Shown here piece by piece: positions 35,788-44,612 of a stretch of 64,000 nucleotides of DNA. A model generated the notes under the pieces. The model was not told the origin of the DNA. It saw only the letters and a program-made list of their open reading frames with translations, and made no database searches. Origin of the DNA: DAOTWA01 sp034435955 (GTDB lineage: Bacteria > Chloroflexota > Anaerolineae > Anaerolineales > Anaerolineaceae). A program made the translations under genes and the position numbers. How positions within the stretch are numbered: the stretch's first letter is position 1; each line of letters opens with the position of its first letter. The DNA lies in assembly GCA_034435955.1 (NCBI GenBank), contig DAOTWA010000062.1, positions 14,870-78,869 on the forward strand, in the 5' to 3' direction.

Positions 35788-36713
35788 GGAGCAAGAGCAA
35801 CCAAAACGCTGTTCAAATGGGTGAGACCCCCATCGCGCGGGGAGAGGCTGTATACCGCCAGTCTGGCTTGGACCGGTTGGGAGATCTGATAGGCCAGCGC
35901 CCCATTGAACGGCCCTGCCTGTCCTACATCTGGCGAATTCAGGTGGATTGTGCCTTGAGCAATGATGTTATCTTCCGTGCCGCACACCGGATCGGGTGTG
36001 CCGCTGCCGCCTTCCCCGCACAGCTTCACATTCAGCACGCCTTCGAAGACGTACCCGGCGTAACCGCTGAATTCGAGATTGCCGCCGCTCACCGTTTCCC
36101 CTGCCGATGGCGAGAAAATGGCGATTTTCTCCGTCGCCAGGTCTGAAGGCGACTTCAAATCGGCTGCACCCGAAGCCAGCAGAGTAACTTCGACGCTGTT
36201 CAGGTGCAGGATACCGCCGTCGCGTGCGCTGATGTCGCTGACCGTGATGCGCCCGGGCTGCTCGTTGGGCGTGGTGAAGCGAACATCGGCGCTGAACGGC
36301 CCGCGTTGGCCAGCCTCCGTTTGGATTTGTGCGGAAGTTGCTGCGATCGTCTGGTTATTTTCACCGCTGATAAGTACCTGCAGACTTTGCTCGAAGGTCG
36401 GATTGCTTTCCCCCGAAACATGCAATGGAGAAACTATCCGTGAGGCTGGTCCCGGTTCGTGGATCAGGATGGCCTCCGGCGGCAGAGCTGGCGGGGCTTC
36501 GGTTGGCGCCTGCTCGGCCGGATAGGCCGTCGCTGCGCTTACCGGCGTCACCAGAACCACATCCGGTTGAGTGGGTGCCGGGTATGATGAAGTCGGCCCG
36601 CCTGCTGTGGGACTGGGGAGGTCGGGGCCGGGGACGGTCTTCGGCGCAGACGCTGCGCAGGCGGATAAAAGGACAGGGATCAACAGGTGTGCAAGCAATC
36701 GGTGGGCATTCAT
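35784..36713 (-). CDS. Lipoprotein with two Gmad2 immunoglobulin-like domains
   Basis: 309 residues. Lipobox LLSAC (Cys19), a Pro/Thr-rich linker (about 20-75), then two Gmad2-type domains: IHEPGPASRIVSPLHVSGES (about 85-180) and IFSPSAGETVSGGNLEFSGY (about 200-305), each ending in a strand with a HLNSV pattern. Gmad2 domains occur in surface or spore-related proteins and probably bind wall or other surface partners. The start at 36713 has AGGAG seven bases before it; a longer open frame upstream is rejected. First gene of the unit with DUF309 and FabL-like reductase. Confidence 0.85.
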   Translation of the reverse strand: MNAHRLLAHLLIPVLLSACAASAPKTVPGPDLPSPTAGGPTSSYPAPTQPDVVLVTPVSAATAYPAEQAPTEAPPALPPEAILIHEPGPASRIVSPLHVSGESNPTFEQSLQVLISGENNQTIAATSAQIQTEAGQRGPFSADVRFTTPNEQPGRITVSDISARDGGILHLNSVEVTLLASGAADLKSPSDLATEKIAIFSPSAGETVSGGNLEFSGYAGYVFEGVLNVKLCGEGGSGTPDPVCGTEDNIIAQGTIHLNSPDVGQAGPFNGALAYQISQPVQARLAVYSLSPRDGGLTHLNSVLVALAP

Positions 36714-36732
36714 ATCTTCTCCTATCGAAAAG

Positions 36733-36741
36733 ATTATAGCA
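36733..36741 (-). promoter_or_regulatory. Extended -10 promoter element for the Gmad2 lipoprotein operon
   Basis: TGCTATAAT on the minus strand, 19 bases before the ATG at 36713, giving a very short leader that still holds AGGAG. Confidence 0.55.
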
Positions 36742-36838
36742 TGCGTATGAATTAAAATTATTGTGGTAGGATACAACTGCACACCTGAAGATCATCTTCT
36801 CCAATCTGATTGTCTGAAGGCTTCCACATGAGGATGAT

Positions 36839-38188
36839 ATGTTCGATTTATCCGATGATGAGATACTGCCCCTTTCCCTGAAGCATAATTTTTGGACCTG
36901 GTCAGCGCAGGCTAAGGTGGAACCTATCCCGGTCGTACGAGCCAAGGGGGTGTATTTCTGGGACACCTCCGGCAAGCGTTACCTGGACCTCAATTCAATG
37001 ACCATGTGCGTCAACATCGGCCACGGCGATGAGCGCGTTGTTGAGGCGATCGCTGCCCAGGCGCGCGAACTTGCCTTCGCGGCACCCGCCATGGCCACCC
37101 GTCCACGAGCCCTGCTGGGTAAGCTGTTGAATGAGATCGTACCGCCCGGCTTGACGAAATACCTTTATACGTTGGGCGGGGCCGACGCCAATGAAAACGC
37201 CATCAAACTGGCGCGCGCCTATACCGAGCGGCCGAAAATTCTATCCCGCTACCGCTCCTATCATGGCGCCACCTACGGCGCTATCGCCGCCACCGGTGAT
37301 CCGCGCCGTGTGGCCTGGGAGCCGCTGGTCATGCCCGGCGTGGTGCACTTTCTTGACCCCTACCGTTACCGTTCCACCTTCCACCGCACCAACCCGGACA
37401 TCCCAGAGGAGGAATTTACCCGGGATTATCTCAACCATCTCGAGGAAATCATTCAGTACGAGGGCCCCGAGACCATTGCGGCTATCCTGCTTGAGCCGGT
37501 GACCGGCACGAACGGGGTCATCGTGCCGCCAAAGGGTTATCTTTCCGGGGTGCGCACGCTATGCGATCGCTATGGCATCCTGCTGATTTGCGACGAAGTG
37601 ATGAGCGGCTTTGGCCGCACAGGCAAATGGTTCGCCGTCCAACATTGGGACGTAATCCCCGACTTGATGACCATGGCAAAAGGGCTGACTTCGGCCTACG
37701 CGCCTCTGGGAGCCGTGGCGATGAAACCCGAGATCGCTGCTGCCTTCGACGAGCGCGTCTACCAAGGTGGATTGACGTACAACGGCCATCCGGTCTCCTT
37801 GGCTGCGGCCATCGCCAATATTCAAGTCATCCGTGAAGACAGGCTGGTCGAGCACGCTGCAGAGACCGGGGAAGTCATGGCCGACATGCTCCAGGAACTG
37901 CTCACACGCCATCCCTCTGTCGGCGAGGTGCGCTCGATCGGGCTCTTTGCTGCCATCGAGCTGGTGCGTGACCGCAACACCAGGGAACCGATGGCTCCAT
38001 ATGGTGGCACCAGTCCCGAGATGGCAGCCCTGCGGAAGTACCTGCTGGAGCATGGCGTGTTCGTATATACGCACTGGCACACAATTTTGATCATCCCGCC
38101 GCTCATCATCACCCCCGAGCAGTTGGCTGAAGGTTTTGCCGTCATCGAAGCTGCCCTGGAGATCACCGATAAAGCCGTGCGAAGTTGA
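36839..38188 (+). CDS. Class III aminotransferase (PLP)
   Basis: 449 residues. PLP features: GGADANENAIKLAR (phosphate-binding region), SYHGATYGA, LICDEVMSGFGRTGKWF with the Asp that holds the pyridine nitrogen, and the Schiff-base Lys in TMAKGLTSAYAPLG. The pattern DEVMSGFGRTG and the absence of an ornithine-type signature point to the omega-amino acid:pyruvate or taurine-pyruvate group. Substrate not decided. RBS GAGG upstream. Between divergent lipoprotein operon and trxB; an independent unit. Confidence 0.9.
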   Translation: MFDLSDDEILPLSLKHNFWTWSAQAKVEPIPVVRAKGVYFWDTSGKRYLDLNSMTMCVNIGHGDERVVEAIAAQARELAFAAPAMATRPRALLGKLLNEIVPPGLTKYLYTLGGADANENAIKLARAYTERPKILSRYRSYHGATYGAIAATGDPRRVAWEPLVMPGVVHFLDPYRYRSTFHRTNPDIPEEEFTRDYLNHLEEIIQYEGPETIAAILLEPVTGTNGVIVPPKGYLSGVRTLCDRYGILLICDEVMSGFGRTGKWFAVQHWDVIPDLMTMAKGLTSAYAPLGAVAMKPEIAAAFDERVYQGGLTYNGHPVSLAAAIANIQVIREDRLVEHAAETGEVMADMLQELLTRHPSVGEVRSIGLFAAIELVRDRNTREPMAPYGGTSPEMAALRKYLLEHGVFVYTHWHTILIIPPLIITPEQLAEGFAVIEAALEITDKAVRS

Positions 38189-38291
38189 AATCAAAAGATA
38201 TTGACATACTTCTAATGTAACATTCCGCCATAGAAAGCCATCTAATAAAAGGTTGGAACCACATCAATCATCCTTTGAGGAGCGAGCGATC

Positions 38292-39260
38292 ATGGAGTTT
38301 AGTTTTTCAGGCGCGTCAAGATCAAAGAAAAATGTCGAGCCAGAAGAAGTCAAGGTGCTTGTGTTGGGGTCGGGGCCGGCTGGATATTCGGCCGCGCTGT
38401 ATGCCGCGCGCGCTGAGTTGCAGCCTGTCCTGCTTACCGGCAATGACCTGGGCGGTCAGGCCGCGCTGACCTACACCATCGAAAATTACCCCGGTTTCCC
38501 CGATGGAGTGGGGGGGAGCGAGCTGGGCGAGCTGTTCCAGAAGCAGGCTGAGCGCTTCGGTGCGCGCATCATTATGGACACGGCCACTTCCGTCGACCTG
38601 TCCAGGCGGCCTTTCAGGGTGCAATCCTATAACGGTGAATATCTGGCTCACTCTCTGATCATCGCCACCGGCGCCACTCCCAACCATCTGAACGTGCCTG
38701 GCGAGACCGAACTGACTGGGCGGGGCGTCTCGTATTGCGCCACATGCGATGGCTGGTTCTTCAAGGAAAAGAAAGTCGTGGTGGTTGGTGGTGGAGACAG
38801 CGCTCTGGAAGAAGGGCTCTTTGTCACCCGCTTTGCCACCAGCGTGACCATCATTCATCGCCGGGATGAGCTGCGCGCAGGCGCCATTCTGCAAAAACGC
38901 GCCCGCGAGAATCCGAAGGTGAACTTCATCTGGAACACCGTGGTGACGGAGATAATCGGTGATGGGGCGGTCAGATCGGTCCGTCTGCGCGACGTGAAAA
39001 CCGGAGCGGTGCGCGAGTTCGAAACGGATGGCGTATTCATCTTCATCGGCCATACGCCAAATAGTGAAATATTTAAAGGTCAGCTGGACATTGACGAGCG
39101 CGGGTATATCAAGGTGGATCATCTGATGCGCACCAACGTGCCGGGTGTCTATGCGGCCGGTGAGGTGGCCGATCCACACTTCCGTCAGGTGGTGACCTCG
39201 GCGGGCATGGGCGCCGCCGCGGCCATGCAGGCGATTAAGTTCCTGGAGCAGGACGAGTAA
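38292..39260 (+). CDS. trxB: Thioredoxin reductase
   Basis: 322 residues. FAD loop VLVLGSGPAGYSAALYAAR, the redox pair CATCDGWFF (about residue 155), NADPH loop VVVVGGGDSALEE and the closing FAD motif GVYAAGEVADPHFRQ. It reduces thioredoxin with NADPH. The N-terminus has about 20 extra residues before the FAD strand. The ATG at 38292 follows GAGGAGC; an in-frame start 13 codons upstream is less likely. No thioredoxin gene adjoins it. Confidence 0.95.
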   Translation: MEFSFSGASRSKKNVEPEEVKVLVLGSGPAGYSAALYAARAELQPVLLTGNDLGGQAALTYTIENYPGFPDGVGGSELGELFQKQAERFGARIIMDTATSVDLSRRPFRVQSYNGEYLAHSLIIATGATPNHLNVPGETELTGRGVSYCATCDGWFFKEKKVVVVGGGDSALEEGLFVTRFATSVTIIHRRDELRAGAILQKRARENPKVNFIWNTVVTEIIGDGAVRSVRLRDVKTGAVREFETDGVFIFIGHTPNSEIFKGQLDIDERGYIKVDHLMRTNVPGVYAAGEVADPHFRQVVTSAGMGAAAAMQAIKFLEQDE

Positions 39261-39278
39261 TCCTGGAGAAAGCTGAAA

Positions 39279-39310
39279 AAGGCCTTGCGGTTCTCACCCC
39301 GCAAGGCCTT
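39279..39310. terminator. Bidirectional hairpin terminator between trxB and the LysM gene
   Basis: A perfect 12-base stem (39279-39290 with 39299-39310) and an 8-base loop between two converging genes, with A-rich sequence on the left and T-rich on the right (CGAATTT), so it can work for both strands. Confidence 0.75.
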
Positions 39311-39330
39311 CGAATTTAACCATTTCTAAT

Positions 39331-40503
39331 TTACTGCGCCGACGTCGGCGTCGTTGCCGGGCTGGTCGCGGCCGGAGCGCCTACCCCCGACCAGGTAAAG
39401 ACCCGCTGCGCGCTGGGCGAACCGGCCGGCTCCCAGGTCGGCTTGCCGGACGAATCGGTGCCCGATTGGCGTACCGGCAGCACCCACCATCGGATGATGT
39501 GCGGAGTGGTGTCGTTGGGGCGAAAGTTGGATGGGATAATGAATTTGGTATCGGTCACGTATTCGACCAGTTTCTGGCCGTTGGCGGCGGTCACGTCCTC
39601 GATGGTCACCGCGTATGCTTCGTTCTGCCGCAGCGTGCCGACAGAGGCCCACTGCAGCGTGACGGTGTCGTTGGCCAGGGTGAAGGCCGCTCCATCAGCC
39701 GGTAACAGCAGGTTCGGCGCAGGGTAGGGCGGCGGAGTGGTGGGCGTGGGCGTTGGTTTGTTGACCCGTTCACACAGCGGTATGATCAGCGGCTGACCTT
39801 CGAAGACCGTATCCGAAGCCAACCCGTTGTATTCTTTGATGGCCGCCATGGTCACCCCGTAATTGGCTGCGATGGAAGACAGCGTGTCGTTGGCCGCCAC
39901 GGTGTAGTTCAGCTTTTCACAAGATGCCTCGGCTTGCTGGGTAGCGTCCAGCGTCGCTGAGGGCTGCGGAGAAGGCGTCGGCGTTGGCTGAGGGATCTTT
40001 AAAACCTGCCCAACGACCAGGTTGTCGCAGGCGGCCGGTAGGTCGTTTAGTGAGATGATGCTGCTGACAGACACCTTATAGGCGAGGGCAATCGAAATAC
40101 AGGTATCGCCCAGCGCCACCTTGTAGTCGATCGGCGGTAGGGGTGTCATCGTTGGCTCGAGGGTGGGCGTCATTGTGATCGTCGGGGTGACGGTAACGGT
40201 CGCTGTGGCCGAGGGAGTCGGCGTTTGGGCGGCATCAGCAGCCGGATTAGCGTTCCCGCGCAGAACGAAAAAAACCAGTGCCGCGCCGATGGTCAGGAAC
40301 AAAGCCAGGAATCCAAGGGCTGCTGGCAGGCTGAGGGTCAGCTCAGGCATGCGCGAACCCTGCACAAGGTGGGTTGGTTTTACGTTCGCTTTCACGCTGA
40401 GGTCGCTGCCGCAGACCAGGCAGCGCGTGGCGTTCTCGCTCAGGCGCGTGCCGCAGGTTGGGCAGAGCTTCGTGGGGGAAGTAGTAGATTTTTCGGGACT
40501 CAT
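39331..40503 (-). CDS. Membrane protein with zinc ribbon, two LysM domains and an Ig-like C-terminus
   Basis: 390 residues. Cytoplasmic zinc ribbon CPTCG...CLVCG (about 14-33), one membrane helix (about 58-80), a Thr/Pro-rich linker, LysM 1 (YKVALGDTCISIALAYKVS, about 125-170), a second linker, LysM 2 (YTVAANDTLSSIAANYGVT, about 198-240) and an Ig/FnIII-like domain to the end. LysM domains bind peptidoglycan, so the protein spans the membrane and holds the wall, with a zinc ribbon inside. Extended -10 eighteen bases upstream. Confidence 0.88.
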   Translation of the reverse strand: MSPEKSTTSPTKLCPTCGTRLSENATRCLVCGSDLSVKANVKPTHLVQGSRMPELTLSLPAALGFLALFLTIGAALVFFVLRGNANPAADAAQTPTPSATATVTVTPTITMTPTLEPTMTPLPPIDYKVALGDTCISIALAYKVSVSSIISLNDLPAACDNLVVGQVLKIPQPTPTPSPQPSATLDATQQAEASCEKLNYTVAANDTLSSIAANYGVTMAAIKEYNGLASDTVFEGQPLIIPLCERVNKPTPTPTTPPPYPAPNLLLPADGAAFTLANDTVTLQWASVGTLRQNEAYAVTIEDVTAANGQKLVEYVTDTKFIIPSNFRPNDTTPHIIRWWVLPVRQSGTDSSGKPTWEPAGSPSAQRVFTWSGVGAPAATSPATTPTSAQ

Positions 40504-40521
40504 AGGCACTCTGATGTCGGC

Positions 40522-40530
40522 ATTATACCA
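40522..40530 (-). promoter_or_regulatory. Extended -10 promoter element for the LysM gene
   Basis: TGGTATAAT on the minus strand, 18 bases before the ATG at 40503; no -35 seen. Confidence 0.5.
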
Positions 40531-40626
40531 GCCTTTTCCATCATCCGGTATTTGCTATTTTGTCAAGCAAACCGGTATTGTCTTTTTGACTTCGCAAGGC
40601 CATCCGGTTGTGATATCCTAGCTCAT

Positions 40627-41826
40627 GTGGAAAGTTACAGTGTGTACGTGCACATTCCTTTTTGCCGGCACCGCTGTGCGTACTGCGATTTCAACACCTA
40701 CGCAGGTAAGGATGGGCGCATTGAAGCTTATACGGATGCCCTATGCCTGGAAATTCGCTCTCTGGCCAGAGGGGCACCCGCCCGCTTGCCGGTCCACACC
40801 ATATTTTTTGGTGGAGGGACACCTTCGCTCGTGCCGCCCGCCGGTTTATCGCGAGTGATCGAAACGCTTGCACAATCATTCGACCTATCTCATCAAGCCG
40901 AGATAAGCCTTGAAGCCAACCCGGGCACCCTTTCGTTGCCCTATCTAGAGAATCTGCGCCGCATCGGCTTCAACCGCTTGAGCCTGGGGATGCAGTCCGC
41001 TCACCCGGATGACCTGCGCCTGTTAGAGCGCCAGCACGATTACGTGGATGTCGTCCAGGCGGTGAAATGGGCACGTCAGGCGGGCTTCTCTAACCTCAAT
41101 CTGGACCTGATCTTCGGCATACCGGGCCAATCCCTGGAACGCTGGCGCCGCACGCTGGACCTGGCCCTGGCTTTGCGCCCCGAACACCTTTCTCTTTATG
41201 CCCTCACCCTGGAGCATGGCACTCCCTTCGAGCGATGGAGCGCCCATGGTCTGGTGCCGCAGGCTGACCCTGATCTGGCCGCCGACATGTACGAAACCGC
41301 CGAGGAACGCCTGGCGCGTGAAGGCTACCTCCATTATGAAATCTCGAATTGGGCAAAAGTAATAGACGGTCTAGCCAGGGTCTGCGCACATAATTTACAA
41401 TACTGGCACAACTGGCCGTATCTCGGCTTTGGCGCCGGCGCCCATGGCTATGCCGGCGGGTACCGCACCGCCAATGTCCTGGGTATTGAGGCCTACATCC
41501 GCCGCTGCCATTCCGGTGACGAGCGGGCATTCCCGTTTTCCCCTGCCACGGTCAACGCATTACCCATCGACCGTTTTACGGAAATGCAGGAGACCATGAT
41601 GGTCGGATTGCGCCTTACAGAAGAAGGAGTTTCCACGCACGAATTCCGCTCTCGGTTCGGTAAAGATATACGGGAAGTTTTTGGGAAAGACGTCGAGGAT
41701 CTGTTAAACCTGGGATTATTGGAGTGGAGCGGGGATGATCACAGCCGTCTGCGTCTTACGACGCGCGGGCGGTTGCTCGGTAATCAGGTTTTCATGCGTT
41801 TCGTTGGCGAGGGAGTCAGCTCGTAA
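40627..41826 (+). CDS. hemW: HemW-like radical SAM protein (heme chaperone / CPO-like)
   Basis: 399 residues from the GTG at 40627. Radical SAM cluster FCRHRCAYCDF (Cys13, Cys17, Cys20), FFGGGTPSL, SLEANPGT, NRLSLGMQS and the C-terminal HemW domain with EMQETMMVGLRL. HemW binds heme and an Fe-S cluster and delivers heme to respiratory enzymes; it is not the oxygen-independent coproporphyrinogen oxidase, from which it differs in the Cys motif (HemN has CxxxCxxCxC with an extra Cys; here the following residue is Asp-Phe). The long upstream open frame is not coding. TTGACT at 40586-40591 may be the -35 of a promoter almost abutting the start. Confidence 0.9.
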   Translation: MESYSVYVHIPFCRHRCAYCDFNTYAGKDGRIEAYTDALCLEIRSLARGAPARLPVHTIFFGGGTPSLVPPAGLSRVIETLAQSFDLSHQAEISLEANPGTLSLPYLENLRRIGFNRLSLGMQSAHPDDLRLLERQHDYVDVVQAVKWARQAGFSNLNLDLIFGIPGQSLERWRRTLDLALALRPEHLSLYALTLEHGTPFERWSAHGLVPQADPDLAADMYETAEERLAREGYLHYEISNWAKVIDGLARVCAHNLQYWHNWPYLGFGAGAHGYAGGYRTANVLGIEAYIRRCHSGDERAFPFSPATVNALPIDRFTEMQETMMVGLRLTEEGVSTHEFRSRFGKDIREVFGKDVEDLLNLGLLEWSGDDHSRLRLTTRGRLLGNQVFMRFVGEGVSS

Positions 41827-42856
41827 TTACCAGCGTACCCCAGCCGGTGCGGTTCCAATCGCTGGCTTCCACCACCGGCGTGGTCCAGCGGTACATCCAT
41901 TTGGCTTCATCCATGCGCATATTGACGCAACCATGGCTCATCGGAATGCCAAAATTATCGTGCCAGTAGGTACCGTGCAGGGCAACCCCGGTTTTTGGCT
42001 CGAAAAATGAGACCCACGGCACTCCAGGGAGCTCATAGGCTTCCAGATCGGCGGTCAGGTTGCCGTCCCCCATATGCTTGGAAGGCATCTTGGATTGTAC
42101 GTGGAAAGCGCCCTTGGGTGTCTCGGTAGGGATTCCGTTCGGACCGGGCTTTTGGCTCGGTATGCCCGAAGATATGGTCGTTTGCAGCACAACCTTGTCC
42201 CCTTCGTAAGCGGTGAGGGTTTGCCGGCCGAGTGAAACCTCTACGCGCTTCTTCTCTGGCGGCACATCGGCCGATATGGGCGCCAATTCTTCGGCCGTGA
42301 TCGGGCGGAAATGAATGGCAGGGGCGTGATAGTCCACATCCAGCAGCTCATCCCGCAGGCGATACCAGGGCTGGCCGTCAGGGCCTTCGTCCACACCCAT
42401 GGCCCAATGCACCGAACGGTAGTACAGCCGGTAGACCGGCTGCCAGCCGGTGTAGCGGTTGTAGCGCATGGTTTGGGTAATCGGCACGCTGACCTCGACA
42501 AGCTGGCCATTCTCAGGGATGCTGGAGAGCACCGGGTTTAAGTGGGTCTCTACTTTTTGTATGTAGCCGCTGTGCACGTAGCCGCGCCAAACCCGATACC
42601 ATTTGGGATTCCAGGCCGGGCCGGTGTCCGAAGTTACTTCATAGTAGATGTGCAGCAACTCGTCCCGATAGCGCTGGACGACGATTGCGCTCTTATCGCT
42701 GGGCTTTTCGTAGACGCTAACCGAGCGGATGGTCACGCGGCCTTGCAGCCCTTCCTGGTCGTCTTCGCCCAGATTGAAGTACGGCCGGAAAGCCAGACTA
42801 CCCAGGCTGAGCGCAGCCAGCTTCATGAAATCCCGTCGGGATAGGCGTGTGCCCAT
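41816..42856 (-). CDS. L,D-transpeptidase (YkuD) with twin-arginine signal
   Basis: 346 residues. The N-terminus RLSRRDFMKLAALSLGSLAF has the SRRxFxK twin-arginine motif followed by a hydrophobic stretch, so export by Tat is likely. The YkuD catalytic motif HGTYWHDNFGIPMSHGCVN (His and Cys) is near residue 305. An SH3-like region precedes it (VTIRSVSVYEKPSDKSAIVV in part). It cross-links peptidoglycan stems (3-3) or attaches proteins. Stop overlaps the hemW stop by 11 bases (convergent). A TATAAT (42866-42871, minus) is only nine bases before the ATG, so the mRNA may lack a leader. Confidence 0.92.
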   Translation of the reverse strand: MGTRLSRRDFMKLAALSLGSLAFRPYFNLGEDDQEGLQGRVTIRSVSVYEKPSDKSAIVVQRYRDELLHIYYEVTSDTGPAWNPKWYRVWRGYVHSGYIQKVETHLNPVLSSIPENGQLVEVSVPITQTMRYNRYTGWQPVYRLYYRSVHWAMGVDEGPDGQPWYRLRDELLDVDYHAPAIHFRPITAEELAPISADVPPEKKRVEVSLGRQTLTAYEGDKVVLQTTISSGIPSQKPGPNGIPTETPKGAFHVQSKMPSKHMGDGNLTADLEAYELPGVPWVSFFEPKTGVALHGTYWHDNFGIPMSHGCVNMRMDEAKWMYRWTTPVVEASDWNRTGWGTLVITS

Positions 42857-42965
42857 AGTGATCGCATTATACCGGATGGGGTAGGCCTGTCAAGAAGGCC
42901 CCAAAAGGGGGAGGCCATCCAGCCCTTCCTGGACGGCACCCGGGAATTTGGGATGAGGAAACGTC

Positions 42966-44606
42966 CTACCAGGCCGCCTGGATTACCTGGTTGAACACAT
43001 CCACAATATGACGGTCGAAGTGCTGCCCGGCGCATCGCTTGAGCTCGGCAACCGCCTCGCTCTGCGTGCGCGCCCGCCGGTAGACACGGTCGTCGGTCAT
43101 GGCTCCGTAGGCGTCTACCACGGTCAGAATACGCGCGCCCAGCGGGATCTGCTCACCCTTCAAACCAGCCGGGTAACCACTGCCGTCATATTTTTCCTGA
43201 TGGTGGCGGATTAATGGGGTGATTTTTTCCAGTCTTTGCAGCGGCGCCACGATTTGTGCGCCCAGTTCAGGGTGCCGCTTCATCACCATCCATTCTTCGT
43301 CAGTCAGTGGGCCGGGTTTACGCAGGATGCTGTCGGGGATGCCGATTTTGCCGATGTCATGGAGCAGCGCCGCCCAGCGTATGGTCTGCACTTCATTGTC
43401 GCTCAACCCCAGTTTTTGCGCGGTTACGACTGCCCATTCGGCCAGCTTTTGACTGTGTTGGGCGGTGTACGCGTCGCGCGCATCTACGGCTCTCGCCAGG
43501 GTGAGGATTGTCTCCATGTATGTATCTTCCAGATCCTGGCGCAGGCGGGCATTTTCGAATGCCAGCGCGGCCTGACCGGCAAAGATTTTCATCGCGTCTT
43601 GATCAGCTTTTGACCACTCGCGGGGACGGTTGTACAGGCAGTCTATGGTCGCGAGAAGGCGGTCTTCGTACTGCATCGGGTAGGCGGCCACCGCCCGGTA
43701 ACCTGCCATCTTTGAAAGTTTCCGGCGGATGGATAACGTGGGCAAATGGTTCACGTCTGAGGTGAAGCTTGGTTGGAGCAGGTCGCTCATGTTTTTTTCG
43801 CTCAGTCGACGCAAGTGCCTGAGCGCTTCATTCAGGTATTCAGAAGACAGGCCGTGCGCATACAGGAAAGAAACACCCTCGTTTGTATCGAAACGATATA
43901 CCGCCACCCGATCGGCTCCGCTGACCGCCAACGCGCCTTTCCCGATAATTTCCGCCAGCTCTTTCAGGCTCACCGGCCGCATCAGCCCATCGGTGAAGGG
44001 CGAAAGTTGACGCAGCAGCATGGCGAGGTGCTCTTTGTCATGGGCCAGACCAGCATTTTCCAGGGTGAGGGAAGCGAAACTGGCGAACAGACGTGCCAAC
44101 TCGTACTCCTCTTTCGAATAGGGCGGTTCTCCCTGGCGACTAGCGGCAAAAATAGCACAGTTGTGATCCTTCACCGCCACCGGCACGGCGATAAGGTGCT
44201 CATGGCGTTTGGTCAGCGGCATCGGGATGGCGCCGTCGCCGTTGTTGGCGTAATTACGCAGTTCAGGCAATCCAGTTTGGTGGACTTTCTCAACCAGATC
44301 TCTTCTCAACGGGTCTGCCCAGCTTCGGTGATCTCGAGCGCTAAATTCTACCTGGATGGACCGCGGAGATCGCTTGCCGCCGTTCTGTTCTAAGAAGAAA
44401 AGCACCGCCGAGTCACAGCCGAGCGCCTCGCCGAGAGAATGTAAAAGCTGGCGCAATATATCATCCGGAGAATATAGTGAAAGCATGTGGTTGGATAGTT
44501 CCAGCAGCTTGCGGCATTGGCCATGCAGTGGGGATCGCTGCGGCATCTTCAGGTCGCGTTTTATGACGGCAGCAGACGTACGGGTCTTTGCGCTGCGCAT
44601 GGTCAT
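42966..44606 (-). CDS. GAF-domain HD-GYP protein (cyclic di-GMP phosphodiesterase type)
   Basis: 546 residues. Two GAF-like sensory segments (about 30-190 and 205-345, the second with ADRVAVYRFDTNEG), then HD-GYP (about 355-546) with LHDIGKIGIPD and HHQEKYDGSGYP. The HD metal site and the GYP motif are both kept, so hydrolysis of cyclic di-GMP is expected. No membrane helix, so the signal is internal. The start could be 44612 (GTG), 44606 (ATG) or 44600 (ATG); GAGGTG lies just before. Divergent from the giant secreted protein gene. Confidence 0.9.
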   Translation of the reverse strand: MTMRSAKTRTSAAVIKRDLKMPQRSPLHGQCRKLLELSNHMLSLYSPDDILRQLLHSLGEALGCDSAVLFFLEQNGGKRSPRSIQVEFSARDHRSWADPLRRDLVEKVHQTGLPELRNYANNGDGAIPMPLTKRHEHLIAVPVAVKDHNCAIFAASRQGEPPYSKEEYELARLFASFASLTLENAGLAHDKEHLAMLLRQLSPFTDGLMRPVSLKELAEIIGKGALAVSGADRVAVYRFDTNEGVSFLYAHGLSSEYLNEALRHLRRLSEKNMSDLLQPSFTSDVNHLPTLSIRRKLSKMAGYRAVAAYPMQYEDRLLATIDCLYNRPREWSKADQDAMKIFAGQAALAFENARLRQDLEDTYMETILTLARAVDARDAYTAQHSQKLAEWAVVTAQKLGLSDNEVQTIRWAALLHDIGKIGIPDSILRKPGPLTDEEWMVMKRHPELGAQIVAPLQRLEKITPLIRHHQEKYDGSGYPAGLKGEQIPLGARILTVVDAYGAMTDDRVYRRARTQSEAVAELKRCAGQHFDRHIVDVFNQVIQAAW

Positions 44607-44612
44607 ACTCAC

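Noticed and set aside
38201..38223. TTGACA with TAACAT as promoter of trxB
   Set aside because: Spacer of 11 bases is too short for a normal sigma-70 promoter and no other -10 fits.
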